Source: Alphaproteobacteria bacterium (GTDB taxonomy: Bacteria > Pseudomonadota > Alphaproteobacteria > Rhizobiales > Devosiaceae). Taken from it: 9,472 nucleotides of DNA. The translations under genes were made by a program, and so were the position numbers. Location: assembly GCA_024279575.1 (NCBI GenBank), contig JAJRRJ010000027.1, forward strand, positions 1 to 9,472, in the 5' to 3' direction. Within the stretch, counting starts at the first letter, position 1; each line of letters opens with the position of its first letter. This document shows, one piece after another, positions 1-6,369 of this stretch. The notes beneath the pieces are model-generated. The model was not told the origin of the DNA. It did no database searches and saw only the letters and a list, made by a program, of their open reading frames with translations.

Positions 1-587
1 ACCAGCAGCGCCATCCACACCAGATTAAAATTATCCGAATATATGGGAGCAGGCGCTACGAGACCGCGATTATTAAAGAACATATTTAACGGCAACTCAA
101 AGCTCTGCTTTACGCTTGGCATCAGCTTGAGAACACCAAAATACCAGAAGAACATTTGCAGCAACAGTGGAATATTGCGCATGAATTCTACGAAAACAGT
201 GGCGAGGCGAGCAATAATCCAGTTGGAGGACAGCCGCGCAATACCAACGGTAAAGCCTAAAAGAGTTGCAAGAACACACCCGATTACCGCAACGAGCATG
301 GTGTTGAGGAACCCAACAACAAGCACGTCAAAAAATGTTGATGAACGACTATACTCCACGAGGGTAAACCCGATATCAAAACTGGAGGTATTGCCAAAAA
401 AGTCCCAACCAGTGCGAATATTCTGACGCGCCATATTGGCGGTCATATTGCCCCAGAGTGTCATCGCAAACCAGACGACCCCACCCAGGAGCAACGCCTG
501 ATAAAATATCGCCCGCACCTTGGGGTCATTTATGAATGATGCTTTTGCAGGCGCATCAGAACCTGGTGATTTTTTTTCGGAAGCCAT
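1..587 (-). CDS. aapQ: General L-amino acid ABC transporter permease, 5' part (runs off left edge)
   Basis: Inner-membrane permease of the Aap/Bzt-type uptake system for a broad range of L-amino acids; it would pair with AapM and be powered by AapP. The reading frame is open from an ATG at 587 to the left edge (195 codons), so only the N-terminal half is present. The N-terminus carries an INDPKVRAIFYQ-type stretch (about residues 19-30) typical of AapQ. A first membrane helix lies at about 28-47, a long loop at 50-85, further helices at about 86-113 and 140-153, and the motif EFMRNIPLLLQ at 134-144 is the conserved segment of polar amino acid permeases of the HisMQ type. A purine-rich GAGGGG stretch lies about 12 bases upstream of the start. 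It follows aapJ on the same strand after a 115-bp gap containing a hairpin terminator. The order aapJ-aapQ fits the known aapJQMP operon. Confidence 0.9.
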   Translation of the reverse strand, partial: MASEKKSPGSDAPAKASFINDPKVRAIFYQALLLGGVVWFAMTLWGNMTANMARQNIRTGWDFFGNTSSFDIGFTLVEYSRSSTFFDVLVVGFLNTMLVAVIGCVLATLLGFTVGIARLSSNWIIARLATVFVEFMRNIPLLLQMFFWYFGVLKLMPSVKQSFELPLNMFFNNRGLVAPAPIYSDNFNLVWMALL

Positions 588-655
588 GTTTGGCCCACCC
601 CTCTTCCGATAAGTATAAATTACTTAAAGCCTAAAAAACCCCAACTCTGTGGGAT

Positions 656-690
656 TACAAAAAACCCCGGAGGCAAAACCTCCGGGGAAT
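656..690 (-). terminator. Hairpin with T-tract between aapJ and aapQ
   Basis: Perfect 9-bp arms CCCCGGAGG (665-673) and CCTCCGGGG (679-687) enclose a 5-nt loop. On the minus strand the stem is followed at once by six Ts (complement of 659-664). This is a textbook Rho-independent terminator placed 15 bp after the aapJ stop codon. Because aapQ lies in the same direction just beyond it, the hairpin probably acts as a partial terminator and 3' mRNA stabiliser, giving much more binding protein than permease. That is common in ABC uptake operons. Confidence 0.88.
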
Positions 691-702
691 CTGATTCAGT
701 TC

Positions 703-1734
703 TTAGCGAACTGGTGGAGCGTACTGGATGCCGCCCTGTGTCCACAGTGCGTTAACACCGCGAGCAATACCAATGTCAGTAGAAGGACCAACATGGCGTT
801 CATACATTTCGCCATAGTTGCCCAGGGCTTTAATGATCCGGTATCCCCAATCGTTGGAAACGCCGATCAGATCGCCATAGGTGCCTTCAACGCCAAGAAT
901 ACGTTTGATGGCTGGATTATCAGAAGCCAGCATATCATCAACGTTGGCCTGTGTTACGCCAAGTTCTTCAGCGTTAAGCAGCAGGAAGTAAACCCAACGG
1001 TTAAGGTTGAACCACTCATCGTCACCCTGACGAACAGATGGGCCAAGAGGCTCTTTAGAAATGATCTGTTCAAGGATCACGTGTGCGCTCGGATCTTCAA
1101 GATTCCAACGCTCAGCAGCCAGAGCGGAGCTGTCAGTTGTGTAAACGTCACAACGGCCATCTTCGTAGGCTTTAAGAACTTCGTCCTGGTTTTCAAAAAC
1201 AACTGTGTTCACTTCAATACCATTTGAAGAGAAATAATCAGCTGCGTTCAATTCTGTTGTAGTCCCTGCTTCGATACAAACAGAAGCGCCATCAAGTTCC
1301 AGAGCGGAGCTGATGCCATCTGATTTGCGAACCATGAAGCCCTGTCCGTCATAGAACATTACGCCAACAAAGTTGATGCCCAGCGACGTGTCGCGAGTCA
1401 TTGTCCATGTTGTTGTACGGGAAAGAACGTCAATTTCGCCAGAAGAAAGAGCAGCGAAACGCTCAGTTGAAGTCAATGGTGTGTAACGAACTGCGTCAAC
1501 ATCATCAAAGATAGCAGCGCCCAAAGCGCGACAGAAGTCAACTTCAAGACCTGACCAGTTGTTGTTGGAGTCTGGAGCTGAGAAGCCACGAACACCAGCG
1601 GTCACACCGCACTGAACAAAACCTTTGTCTGTAACAGCCTGAAGTGTACTACCACCGTGGCTACCAGCAAAGGAAGCTGTTGCTGTCAAGCCGAGAGCAG
1701 CTGTCAAAGCAACTTTAAGAAGAGTTTTTTGCAT
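703..1734 (-). CDS. aapJ: General L-amino acid ABC transporter, periplasmic binding protein
   Basis: Periplasmic family-3 solute-binding protein that captures L-amino acids and delivers them to the AapQM permease. The 343-residue length matches the family. A Sec signal peptide is clear: KTLLK basic end, hydrophobic core at about 6-20, and cleavage after ASFA (residue 23). The family-3 landmarks are present: GLEVDFCRALGAAIF (62-76), the ligand-pocket region TSTERFAALSSGEIDVL (88-104) with RTTTWTMTRD (106-115), CIEAGTTTELN (153-163), and the C-terminal YGEMYERHVG (307-316). The ATG at 1734 is preceded by AAAGG about 7 bases upstream. It is the first gene of the aap operon and is transcribed divergently from the cystathionine beta-lyase gene. 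A candidate promoter and operator lie upstream (1823-1886). Confidence 0.95.
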   Translation of the reverse strand: MQKTLLKVALTAALGLTATASFAGSHGGSTLQAVTDKGFVQCGVTAGVRGFSAPDSNNNWSGLEVDFCRALGAAIFDDVDAVRYTPLTSTERFAALSSGEIDVLSRTTTWTMTRDTSLGINFVGVMFYDGQGFMVRKSDGISSALELDGASVCIEAGTTTELNAADYFSSNGIEVNTVVFENQDEVLKAYEDGRCDVYTTDSSALAAERWNLEDPSAHVILEQIISKEPLGPSVRQGDDEWFNLNRWVYFLLLNAEELGVTQANVDDMLASDNPAIKRILGVEGTYGDLIGVSNDWGYRIIKALGNYGEMYERHVGPSTDIGIARGVNALWTQGGIQYAPPVR

Positions 1735-1822
1735 TAGATTGCCTTTATTTTCCTAACCTTGAGAAAAACCTGGACAGAACGCAAACAATTTAACAATTAA
1801 GTCGCCCTCCCCAGGGTGTACC

Positions 1823-1843
1823 GTTCACCTTAAATTGGTGAAC
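1823..1843. promoter_or_regulatory. Inverted repeat, candidate repressor operator for aapJ
   Basis: Perfect 7-bp arms GTTCACC (1823-1829) and GGTGAAC (1837-1843) flank a 7-bp AT spacer. The element is about 90 bp upstream of the aapJ start and just downstream of the candidate -10 box. A dimeric regulator bound here would block early transcription of aapJ. The protein that binds it is unknown. Confidence 0.5.
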
Positions 1844-1859
1844 TTGGTATCGAGCGAAA

Positions 1860-1886
1860 ACAATAGGATTTTGATCAATACGTCAA
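1860..1886 (-). promoter_or_regulatory. Candidate sigma70-type promoter for aapJ
   Basis: On the minus strand, TTGACG (1886-1881) is followed after 15 bp by TATTGT (1865-1860). The -35 box matches 5 of 6 consensus positions and the -10 box 4 of 6, but the spacer is short. It gives an aapJ leader of roughly 120 nt. No better-scored pair was seen in the gap, but this is a by-eye call. Confidence 0.35.
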
Positions 1887-1923
1887 GTCTCTAACGACTA
1901 CTTGTAGCAATTATGGCGGAAAT

Positions 1924-1953
1924 TTGAGGTTTTACCGTTAAATTAACTATAAA
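1924..1953 (+). promoter_or_regulatory. Candidate promoter for metC with palindrome in the spacer
   Basis: TTGAGG (1924-1929) and TATAAA (1948-1953) are separated by 18 bp. The spacer contains the palindrome GTTAAATTAAC (1937-1947), which could be an operator. Transcription would start near 1960, giving a leader of about 130 nt that begins just before the hairpins described at 1968-2023. By-eye prediction only. Confidence 0.35.
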
Positions 1954-1967
1954 AACCTGCCTAAACT

Positions 1968-2023
1968 ACACATGTTTGGCACCTGAAACCGTGGCAAAAA
2001 TGTGTTTTTGCATGCGGATGCAA
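1968..2023 (+). promoter_or_regulatory. Tandem hairpins in the metC leader, possible attenuator
   Basis: ACACAT (1968-1973) pairs with ATGTGT (2000-2005). After a G-A mismatch TTTG (1975-1978) pairs with CAAA (1995-1998), and after a G-G mismatch CAC (1980-1982) pairs with GTG (1991-1993). The stem runs directly into a T-run at 2005-2009. A second hairpin, TTGCAT-GCGG-ATGCAA (2008-2023), overlaps that T-run. A terminator-like stem next to a mutually exclusive hairpin in a ~130-nt leader suggests control by attenuation. I do not recognise a known SAM or SAH riboswitch consensus here. Confidence 0.35.
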
Positions 2024-2089
2024 GAGCATAACCGGTATGGTTGAAAATATAGAGTTGAATTTTTAAATTGCGGGAGTAAAAATTGTTTT

Positions 2090-3268
2090 ATGAGCAAAAG
2101 CAACAAACACAATCTGGCCATTGAAACCATCCTTACCCACCACGGGAGGGACCCGGGCGAGCAGTTTGGCGTCGTCAACACGCCGGTCTATCGCGCCTCA
2201 ACCGTGCTTCACCCGGACCTGGAAACCTTACTGACCCACAACCAGCCCTATCATTATGGGCGGCGGGGCACTCCCTCCTCACGTTCGGTGGAGGACGTTA
2301 TTACCAAACTGGAGGGGGGCGAAGGCAGCAAGCTCACGCCATCGGGACTATCGGCCATTTCATGCGCACTAATGAGTGTATTATCGAGCGGGGATGAATT
2401 GCTTGTCAGTGACAGCGCCTACGAGCCAACACGAAAGCTGGCCGAGGGATATCTGGCGCGCATGGGGGTTTCAACCCGCTATTTTGATCCGCGAATCGGT
2501 GGGGGAATTGCCGACATGGTTGGCAAAAACACCCGTGCCATTATGCTGGAAAGTCCGGGGTCGCTGACATTTGAGCTGAACGACATTCCGGCTATTTCTG
2601 CAGCGGTTCAGGGGCACAACATTTCCATTATCGTGGACAATACATGGGGCACGCCGCTTTATTACAACCCCTTGGCTTTGGGGGCCAACATCGTTGTGCA
2701 TGCGGGCACCAAAATGTTTGTGGGTCATTCCGACGCTATGTTTGGCACCATAACATGCGATGAGGCACACTGGCCCGCATTAGTGGATACACACGGCTTA
2801 TTGGGGCTTTGTGCGTCGCCGGATGATTGTTTTCTGGCCGCGCGGGGATTACGCACGCTGGCGTTACGCATGAAGGAACATTCAGCACGCTCGATTAAAA
2901 TGGCGCAGTGGCTTGAGGGACTGGACATTGTGCAAGAGGTATTGCACCCGGCCCTGCCCTCGCACCCTGACCATAAGATTTTTACACGGGATTTTTCCGG
3001 TTCCGGGAGTTTGTTCAGTTTCAGTTTGCCCAGGGCGCCGCAAAAAGCACTGGCGGCAATGATTGATAAAATGGAGCTATTTGGAATCGGCTATTCATGG
3101 GGCGGGTTTGAAAGTCTTATTTTGCCGGTGAATTTGAGCAGCAATCGCTCCAGTACTGCATGGCCAAATGACAATCAGATTATCCGTATACATATCGGAC
3201 TGGAGGGGTTTGAAGACCTCAGGGCGGATATTGAAGCGGGCATTGCCCGCTACCGGGCAGTAATGTAA
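2090..3268 (+). CDS. metC: Cystathionine beta-lyase, PLP-dependent
   Basis: Cytosolic Cys/Met-metabolism PLP enzyme expected to cleave cystathionine to homocysteine, pyruvate and ammonia in methionine biosynthesis. At 392 residues it is full length. Visible active-site elements are YGRRGTP (Tyr56 and Arg58, phosphate contacts from the neighbouring subunit), SDSAYEPTR with Tyr111 stacking on the cofactor ring, VDNTWGTP with Asp183 holding the pyridine nitrogen, and HAGTKMFVGHSD with Lys208 as the Schiff-base lysine. The C-terminal SWGGFESLILP (117 bp before the HIGLEGFEDL end segment) is typical of MetC. The start ATG has GGGAG 13 bases upstream, a rather long spacing; no better in-frame start was seen. 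It is divergent from aapJ, a neighbourhood known in rhizobia. Cystathionine gamma-synthase family members are similar, but the Tyr111/GRRGTP pattern favours the lyase. Confidence 0.9.
   Translation: MSKSNKHNLAIETILTHHGRDPGEQFGVVNTPVYRASTVLHPDLETLLTHNQPYHYGRRGTPSSRSVEDVITKLEGGEGSKLTPSGLSAISCALMSVLSSGDELLVSDSAYEPTRKLAEGYLARMGVSTRYFDPRIGGGIADMVGKNTRAIMLESPGSLTFELNDIPAISAAVQGHNISIIVDNTWGTPLYYNPLALGANIVVHAGTKMFVGHSDAMFGTITCDEAHWPALVDTHGLLGLCASPDDCFLAARGLRTLALRMKEHSARSIKMAQWLEGLDIVQEVLHPALPSHPDHKIFTRDFSGSGSLFSFSLPRAPQKALAAMIDKMELFGIGYSWGGFESLILPVNLSSNRSSTAWPNDNQIIRIHIGLEGFEDLRADIEAGIARYRAVM
3236..3250. repeat. Palindrome at the convergent metC/PAP2 gene ends
   Basis: GCGGG (3236-3240) and CCCGC (3246-3250) form a 5-bp stem with a 5-nt loop, placed inside the last codons of metC and immediately after the stop codon of the opposing phosphatase gene. 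There is no T-run on either side, so it is not a classical terminator. It may still help to end or stabilise the phosphatase transcript. Confidence 0.25.
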
Positions 3269-3981
3269 TTTTCGTTAAAAAAAGCTTTTGGCACAATTTT
3301 TCCATTTGCATTTCTGGTGAATATCAAATTGCGCCAGAGGCAAATATTACGCACGGCAAAGGCGGCAATTATTCCAAACAAAAACCCGGCAAAAATATCC
3401 GTTGGATAATGCATCCCGATAATGATGCGCGACAAACCAACCAGCGCCGCCAGGCTCAATACCCACCAGCGCAGTTTTGGAAACAGAAATATCACACCGG
3501 TTGCGAAAGCAAACATTGTTGAGGCGTGACCTGAGGGAAAGGACTGAAACGTCCAGTCGTTCAGTACAGGTTGAAAATGAAAAAGGCCAAGCTCTTCCAG
3601 ATGCATTGGCCGTGCGCGGCCAATCAGGCGCTTGAACATATTGGCGACCAGCCCCGGCCCAGCCGTGGAGAAAAACAAAAATGCGCTGACAAAAGTCAAA
3701 TATTTGAAATTATTGGTACGAAAACGTTCCGATCCAACCCGTAAGGCCACACTGCCAAAAATCGCCAGCGCCAGTGTGGGGAGCAAAATCCCCTCCGCAT
3801 CACCAATGCGGGTAATGATGTTAAAAACCTGCACGACCCATTCCGGCAAAGATTTAACTGCGTTTGCTACCGGTCGATCAAGAAACACCAACCCGGACAA
3901 TACCAGTAATACAATGGCAACAAAGCGCGGCGCATAGCCCGACGACAGGCCAAAGGGCCATGATTTTGAAGTATCTAACAT
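3250..3981 (-). CDS. PAP2-family membrane phosphatase
   Basis: Membrane phosphatase of the PAP2 (type 2 phosphatidic acid phosphatase) superfamily. Members dephosphorylate lipid phosphates such as phosphatidic acid, phosphatidylglycerophosphate or undecaprenyl pyrophosphate; the substrate here cannot be told from sequence. All three catalytic motifs are intact in the 243-residue protein: K117-x6-R124-P125, P149-S-G-H152, and S184-R185-x5-H191-x3-D195, where His191 is the expected nucleophile and His152 the acid. About six hydrophobic helices are visible (about 18-34, 62-82, 93-115, 153-168, 171-188, 196-212), with the catalytic motifs at the ends of the last three or four. The ATG start at 3981 has no clear Shine-Dalgarno sequence, so the start is less certain than the family. 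The 3' end overlaps metC by 19 bp, tail to tail. Confidence 0.9.
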   Translation of the reverse strand: MLDTSKSWPFGLSSGYAPRFVAIVLLVLSGLVFLDRPVANAVKSLPEWVVQVFNIITRIGDAEGILLPTLALAIFGSVALRVGSERFRTNNFKYLTFVSAFLFFSTAGPGLVANMFKRLIGRARPMHLEELGLFHFQPVLNDWTFQSFPSGHASTMFAFATGVIFLFPKLRWWVLSLAALVGLSRIIIGMHYPTDIFAGFLFGIIAAFAVRNICLWRNLIFTRNANGKIVPKAFFNENYITAR

Positions 3982-4107
3982 AGGGATGACAAATGACTTG
4001 TTTTGCCCCTGCGCGTCAACTGCCCCTCAACCAAAAGAAGATTGAATTTTGCCCCTTGCCCTTGCCCAAAAGAATGTGTATCTCCAACTCTTAGACGCGT
4101 TAGGTAT

Positions 4108-4184
4108 CGGGGTATAGCTCAGTCTGGTAGAGCACTGGTTTTGGGAACCAGGGGTCGCATGTTCGAATCCTGCTTCCCCGACCA
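4108..4184 (+). tRNA. tRNA-Pro (anticodon UGG)
   Basis: The 77-nt cloverleaf includes the encoded CCA (4182-4184). Acceptor strand CGGGGTA (4108-4114), D-stem GCTC/GAGC (4117-4120/4130-4133), anticodon stem CTGGT/ACCAG with loop TTTGGGA (4140-4146) and anticodon TGG at 4142-4144, variable loop GGGTC, T-loop TTCGAAT (4162-4168). The C1-G72 pair and A73 are the proline identity set. Two pairs are broken: T4113-T4175 in the acceptor stem and T4160-C4170 in the T-stem. UGG is the proline isoacceptor that can read most or all proline codons, so it is expected to be functional. The CDS of the NDUFS4-like protein starts 30 bp downstream, so the two may share a transcript. Confidence 0.93.
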
Positions 4185-4198
4185 CCGCGTTGTTTTTT

Positions 4199-4204
4199 GA
4201 AAGG
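4199..4204 (+). promoter_or_regulatory. Ribosome binding site fixing the NDUFS4-like start
   Basis: GAAAGG lies 10 bases before the ATG at 4215. It supports the ATG over the upstream in-frame TTG at 4197, which would overlap this site and add six residues absent from relatives as I recall them. Confidence 0.6.
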
Positions 4205-4214
4205 TTTGTTGGAA

Positions 4215-4520
4215 ATGACAGCTTTGATCTTTAGCCCTGCTCGCAATGCCATGCAATCGGGCAAAGGAAAATCCAAACATTGGGTGTTAATTCATGAACG
4301 CACATCCGGGCGCAATATCGATCCGCTGATGGGCTATTCATCTTCATCTGACATGAATGCACAGGTGCGCCTGACCTTTGAGACGCAGGAAGCGGCAGAA
4401 GAATATGCCAAACGGCAGGGGTTGGCCTATCGCGTGGAAGCAAACCACACAGCAACGCCCAAACGTGCCGTTTACACCGACAATTTCCAATCTGATCGCA
4501 AGGTTCCCTGGACGCACTAG
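4215..4520 (+). CDS. NDUFS4-like complex I accessory protein (ETC complex I subunit conserved region)
   Basis: Small cytosolic-side accessory subunit of respiratory complex I, homologous to the mitochondrial 18-kDa AQDQ/NDUFS4 subunit and found mainly in alphaproteobacteria. The 101-residue protein shows the family order: an N-terminal ARNAMQSGKGKSKHWVL segment (about 9-23), DPLMGYSSSSDMNAQVRLTF (about 36-55) with the conserved MGW/Y-S-S-S-D core, an EEYAKRQGLAYRV helix-strand (about 63-75), and the terminal YTDNF...R..PWTH (86-101) that is the hallmark of the family. It follows tRNA-Pro by 30 bp on the same strand, with no terminator between them. Its 3' end faces the end of the four-gene block across 26 bp. 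Confidence 0.9.
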   Translation: MTALIFSPARNAMQSGKGKSKHWVLIHERTSGRNIDPLMGYSSSSDMNAQVRLTFETQEAAEEYAKRQGLAYRVEANHTATPKRAVYTDNFQSDRKVPWTH

Positions 4521-4546
4521 CTACTTAGTCCCATGCTTCAAAAGTC

Positions 4547-5299
4547 TTAAATAACGATATATTCTATTCGTTTTGTAGCCTTCTTTATTCGGGTTGCGGA
4601 TGACAAGCGCAAGATATCTATCGCAAATCCTTCTGATTTTAAGTATTTTATGGGCAGGATATTCAATAGGGAGATATTTTTCTGATTTGTGTTCGGAGCA
4701 GAACTGGAAAACCCCTTAACGCCCAATCGATGAAGGTACCAAACTGCGGTTAGTAATGAGCAACCAAAGGGGCGGTATATATTACTTTTGACGTACATGG
4801 GGACAAGAAACTGTGATTGTGAAGGTAAACTTGGAGCTTCAAGCTTACCGCTTAATCGTTCCATAAATATCTGTTTTCCGCTACGCGGCGTTTCCAAAGT
4901 TTCACTTGCCCATAAAAAAGGGTCTTGGCTGGAAATATTCAGATAAATAGAATCGTTTGCATCAAGCAAATAGTTTTCCCGGATCGTATCTAACAGAGAT
5001 TGTGCCCAAGTATTCATTTGGCTTTCAAAAACAATTTTGACCGGTTCAATATTTCGTTCTTTCAAGGCCTTTTCAATAAAGTTTTTGCCTAATATCTTTT
5101 CTTCATCTGAATAATTCTGACCCAGGTCGTCAAGCAAAACGGAATATTTTATCGTAGCACCTGCCTGTGCGTGTACTTTGGACCGAAGAATTCCACGTTC
5201 AATAAAACGCATATCCAAATCACCTGTTATACCAAGCAGGTCCGCTAAATAGTAGTGACCTAATTCTATATCGATGGTTTCAATAATCAAATTGCTCAC
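4547..5299 (-). CDS. Protein D of the four-gene operon, unknown function
   Basis: A 250-residue soluble protein with no signal peptide or membrane helix. I do not recognise it with confidence. The start is a GTG at 5299 that overlaps the TGA of gene C (GTGA), which implies translational coupling. Visible features are IELGHYYLADLLG (11-23), a mixed alpha/beta stretch KYSVLLDDLGQNYSDEEK (51-68) with a buried strand ending in two aspartates, KIVFESQMNTWAQSLL (88-103), and an aromatic PFGCSLLTAVWYLHRLG (177-193). The layout strand-DD-helix-strand-ES-helix suggests a Rossmann-like or nuclease-like alpha/beta fold, but no catalytic set can be named. From memory, ELGHxY followed some 40 residues later by a LxDD motif also occurs in the actinobacterial SCO2522 family; this needs a profile search. 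The gene is AT-rich like its operon partners. Confidence 0.8.
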   Translation of the reverse strand: MSNLIIETIDIELGHYYLADLLGITGDLDMRFIERGILRSKVHAQAGATIKYSVLLDDLGQNYSDEEKILGKNFIEKALKERNIEPVKIVFESQMNTWAQSLLDTIRENYLLDANDSIYLNISSQDPFLWASETLETPRSGKQIFMERLSGKLEAPSLPSQSQFLVPMYVKSNIYRPFGCSLLTAVWYLHRLGVKGFSSSAPNTNQKNISLLNILPIKYLKSEGFAIDILRLSSATRIKKATKRIEYIVI

Positions 5300-6369
5300 T
5301 TTGCAAATCCATCATCGTGCGCAGCTCGCAGTTTTTTTATACTGCTGGACTTGCTCGATTTTATATTTGAATCCTGTGTTGCAATTGCGGATCGTATCGC
5401 CGAGAAATTTTCATAGATACTGGAGTTTTTTGTTTTCCTCGACTTTTTTTCCAAAAAGTCTCTGATACCTTCATCGTCCGTATTTTTCGTATTCGTGAAC
5501 CCGCTAAAGACTTGTTTTAACGCTCTGTTCTCATCCAGTTCTTGAGGGGCAAATGATCTGATTTGCCTGTCAATTTCTTTTGTTGCGATGGAAAGCAGAT
5601 TTAGTTTTTTTTCAATTTCGTCAATTGTTTCCTGAGTTTTTGTTGTGCATTCCTGATTGTTTTCTCGATAAATTTTGGACTCTTTTCGAAATTTGTTATC
5701 CATCAGCCCATTCCAAAACACGGCAAAGAGCATAAAACTAAATGGAACAAGTATGCCAATTCCAATTAAAATTCCCAATTTATTCTGACGAGAATCCAGT
5801 CCCCTGACGTCAATTGTTACACTGGTATCACTTAAGTAAAGAAAAAGAATTCTCTCCTGTTCGGTATCACTTATCAAGTTATCGTAACTAAGGGTCATAA
5901 TGTCAGACTGAGAGTTAAAACAAATTCCAGGCGCATCACCAGTTGTTGCAGCAAAAAGGAACGTCCCTGTATTGGCGCGGAAAGAAATTTTATTAGTGTC
6001 GCTGGTTCTTAAAAATCGAAGAGTGACATACTGGCCAGGCGGATTGGAGGTATTATCAAGGCTTTGCCTTACAATGCTGTCTGAGGATATCGAAAGGTCG
6101 CAATAGGTTTCCTTTGCATGGAAAATACGCACCCCTCCTACAAAACTGGCAGCGGCATTCAATTTTTCTAGTGCTGGATGCAAAAATGCCTGACGTTCAA
6201 TCGCTTCTATTTCATAAGTATTGCTGTTTACAGTGATTACAATTTTGTCATAAAAATAATATGCCACCAACCAAAAGAAAGTAAGCGTGCCGATAATTAT
6301 TGCAGGGACAATATTATACGTTAGCCATGTTAAGAAACCAGCAAGTCGTGATCGTTTATCTGCGTTCAT
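5296..6369 (-). CDS. Protein C of the four-gene operon: two-helix membrane protein with coiled coil
   Basis: A 357-residue inner-membrane protein of unknown family. A short basic cytoplasmic N-terminus (KRSR) precedes helix 1 at about 17-40. Residues 41-197 are predicted extracytoplasmic, beta-rich, with two cysteines (Cys90, Cys150) that could form a disulfide. Helix 2 lies at about 198-220. The remaining ~137 residues are cytoplasmic by the positive-inside rule (KFRKESK after helix 2), with a coiled coil at about 235-272 and a Ser/Lys-rich basic tail. This resembles a sensor or transmembrane effector layout more than a transporter. The ATG at 6369 overlaps the stop of gene B (ATGA), and the stop overlaps the start of gene D (GTGA). 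In this context it probably anchors or signals to the ATPase B. Confidence 0.85.
   Translation of the reverse strand: MNADKRSRLAGFLTWLTYNIVPAIIIGTLTFFWLVAYYFYDKIVITVNSNTYEIEAIERQAFLHPALEKLNAAASFVGGVRIFHAKETYCDLSISSDSIVRQSLDNTSNPPGQYVTLRFLRTSDTNKISFRANTGTFLFAATTGDAPGICFNSQSDIMTLSYDNLISDTEQERILFLYLSDTSVTIDVRGLDSRQNKLGILIGIGILVPFSFMLFAVFWNGLMDNKFRKESKIYRENNQECTTKTQETIDEIEKKLNLLSIATKEIDRQIRSFAPQELDENRALKQVFSGFTNTKNTDDEGIRDFLEKKSRKTKNSSIYENFSAIRSAIATQDSNIKSSKSSSIKKLRAAHDDGFAK

Noticed and set aside
43..426. 127-codon plus-strand frame opposite aapQ
   Set aside because: The opposite strand encodes a clear AapQ with its permease motif, while this product is basic and low-complexity with no recognisable domain.
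649..1227. 192-codon plus-strand frame opposite aapJ
   Set aside because: It lies entirely antisense to the well-supported aapJ and its terminator, and its product has no family features. It is a shadow of aapJ.
1960..2089. Known SAM or SAH riboswitch upstream of metC
   Set aside because: The leader has hairpins, but I could not align it to the conserved cores of these riboswitches as I remember them.
4003..4067. Repeated TGCCCCT/TTGCCC motifs upstream of tRNA-Pro
   Set aside because: The copies are short and irregularly spaced. They might include a weak promoter (TTGCCC at 4056-4061), but there is no convincing -10 box, so no feature was called.
4157..4184. tRNA 3' end as attachment site of an integrated element
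   Set aside because: No second copy of the tRNA 3' end was found in the right-hand gap, there is no integrase, and an intact NDUFS4-like gene lies between the tRNA and the four-gene block.
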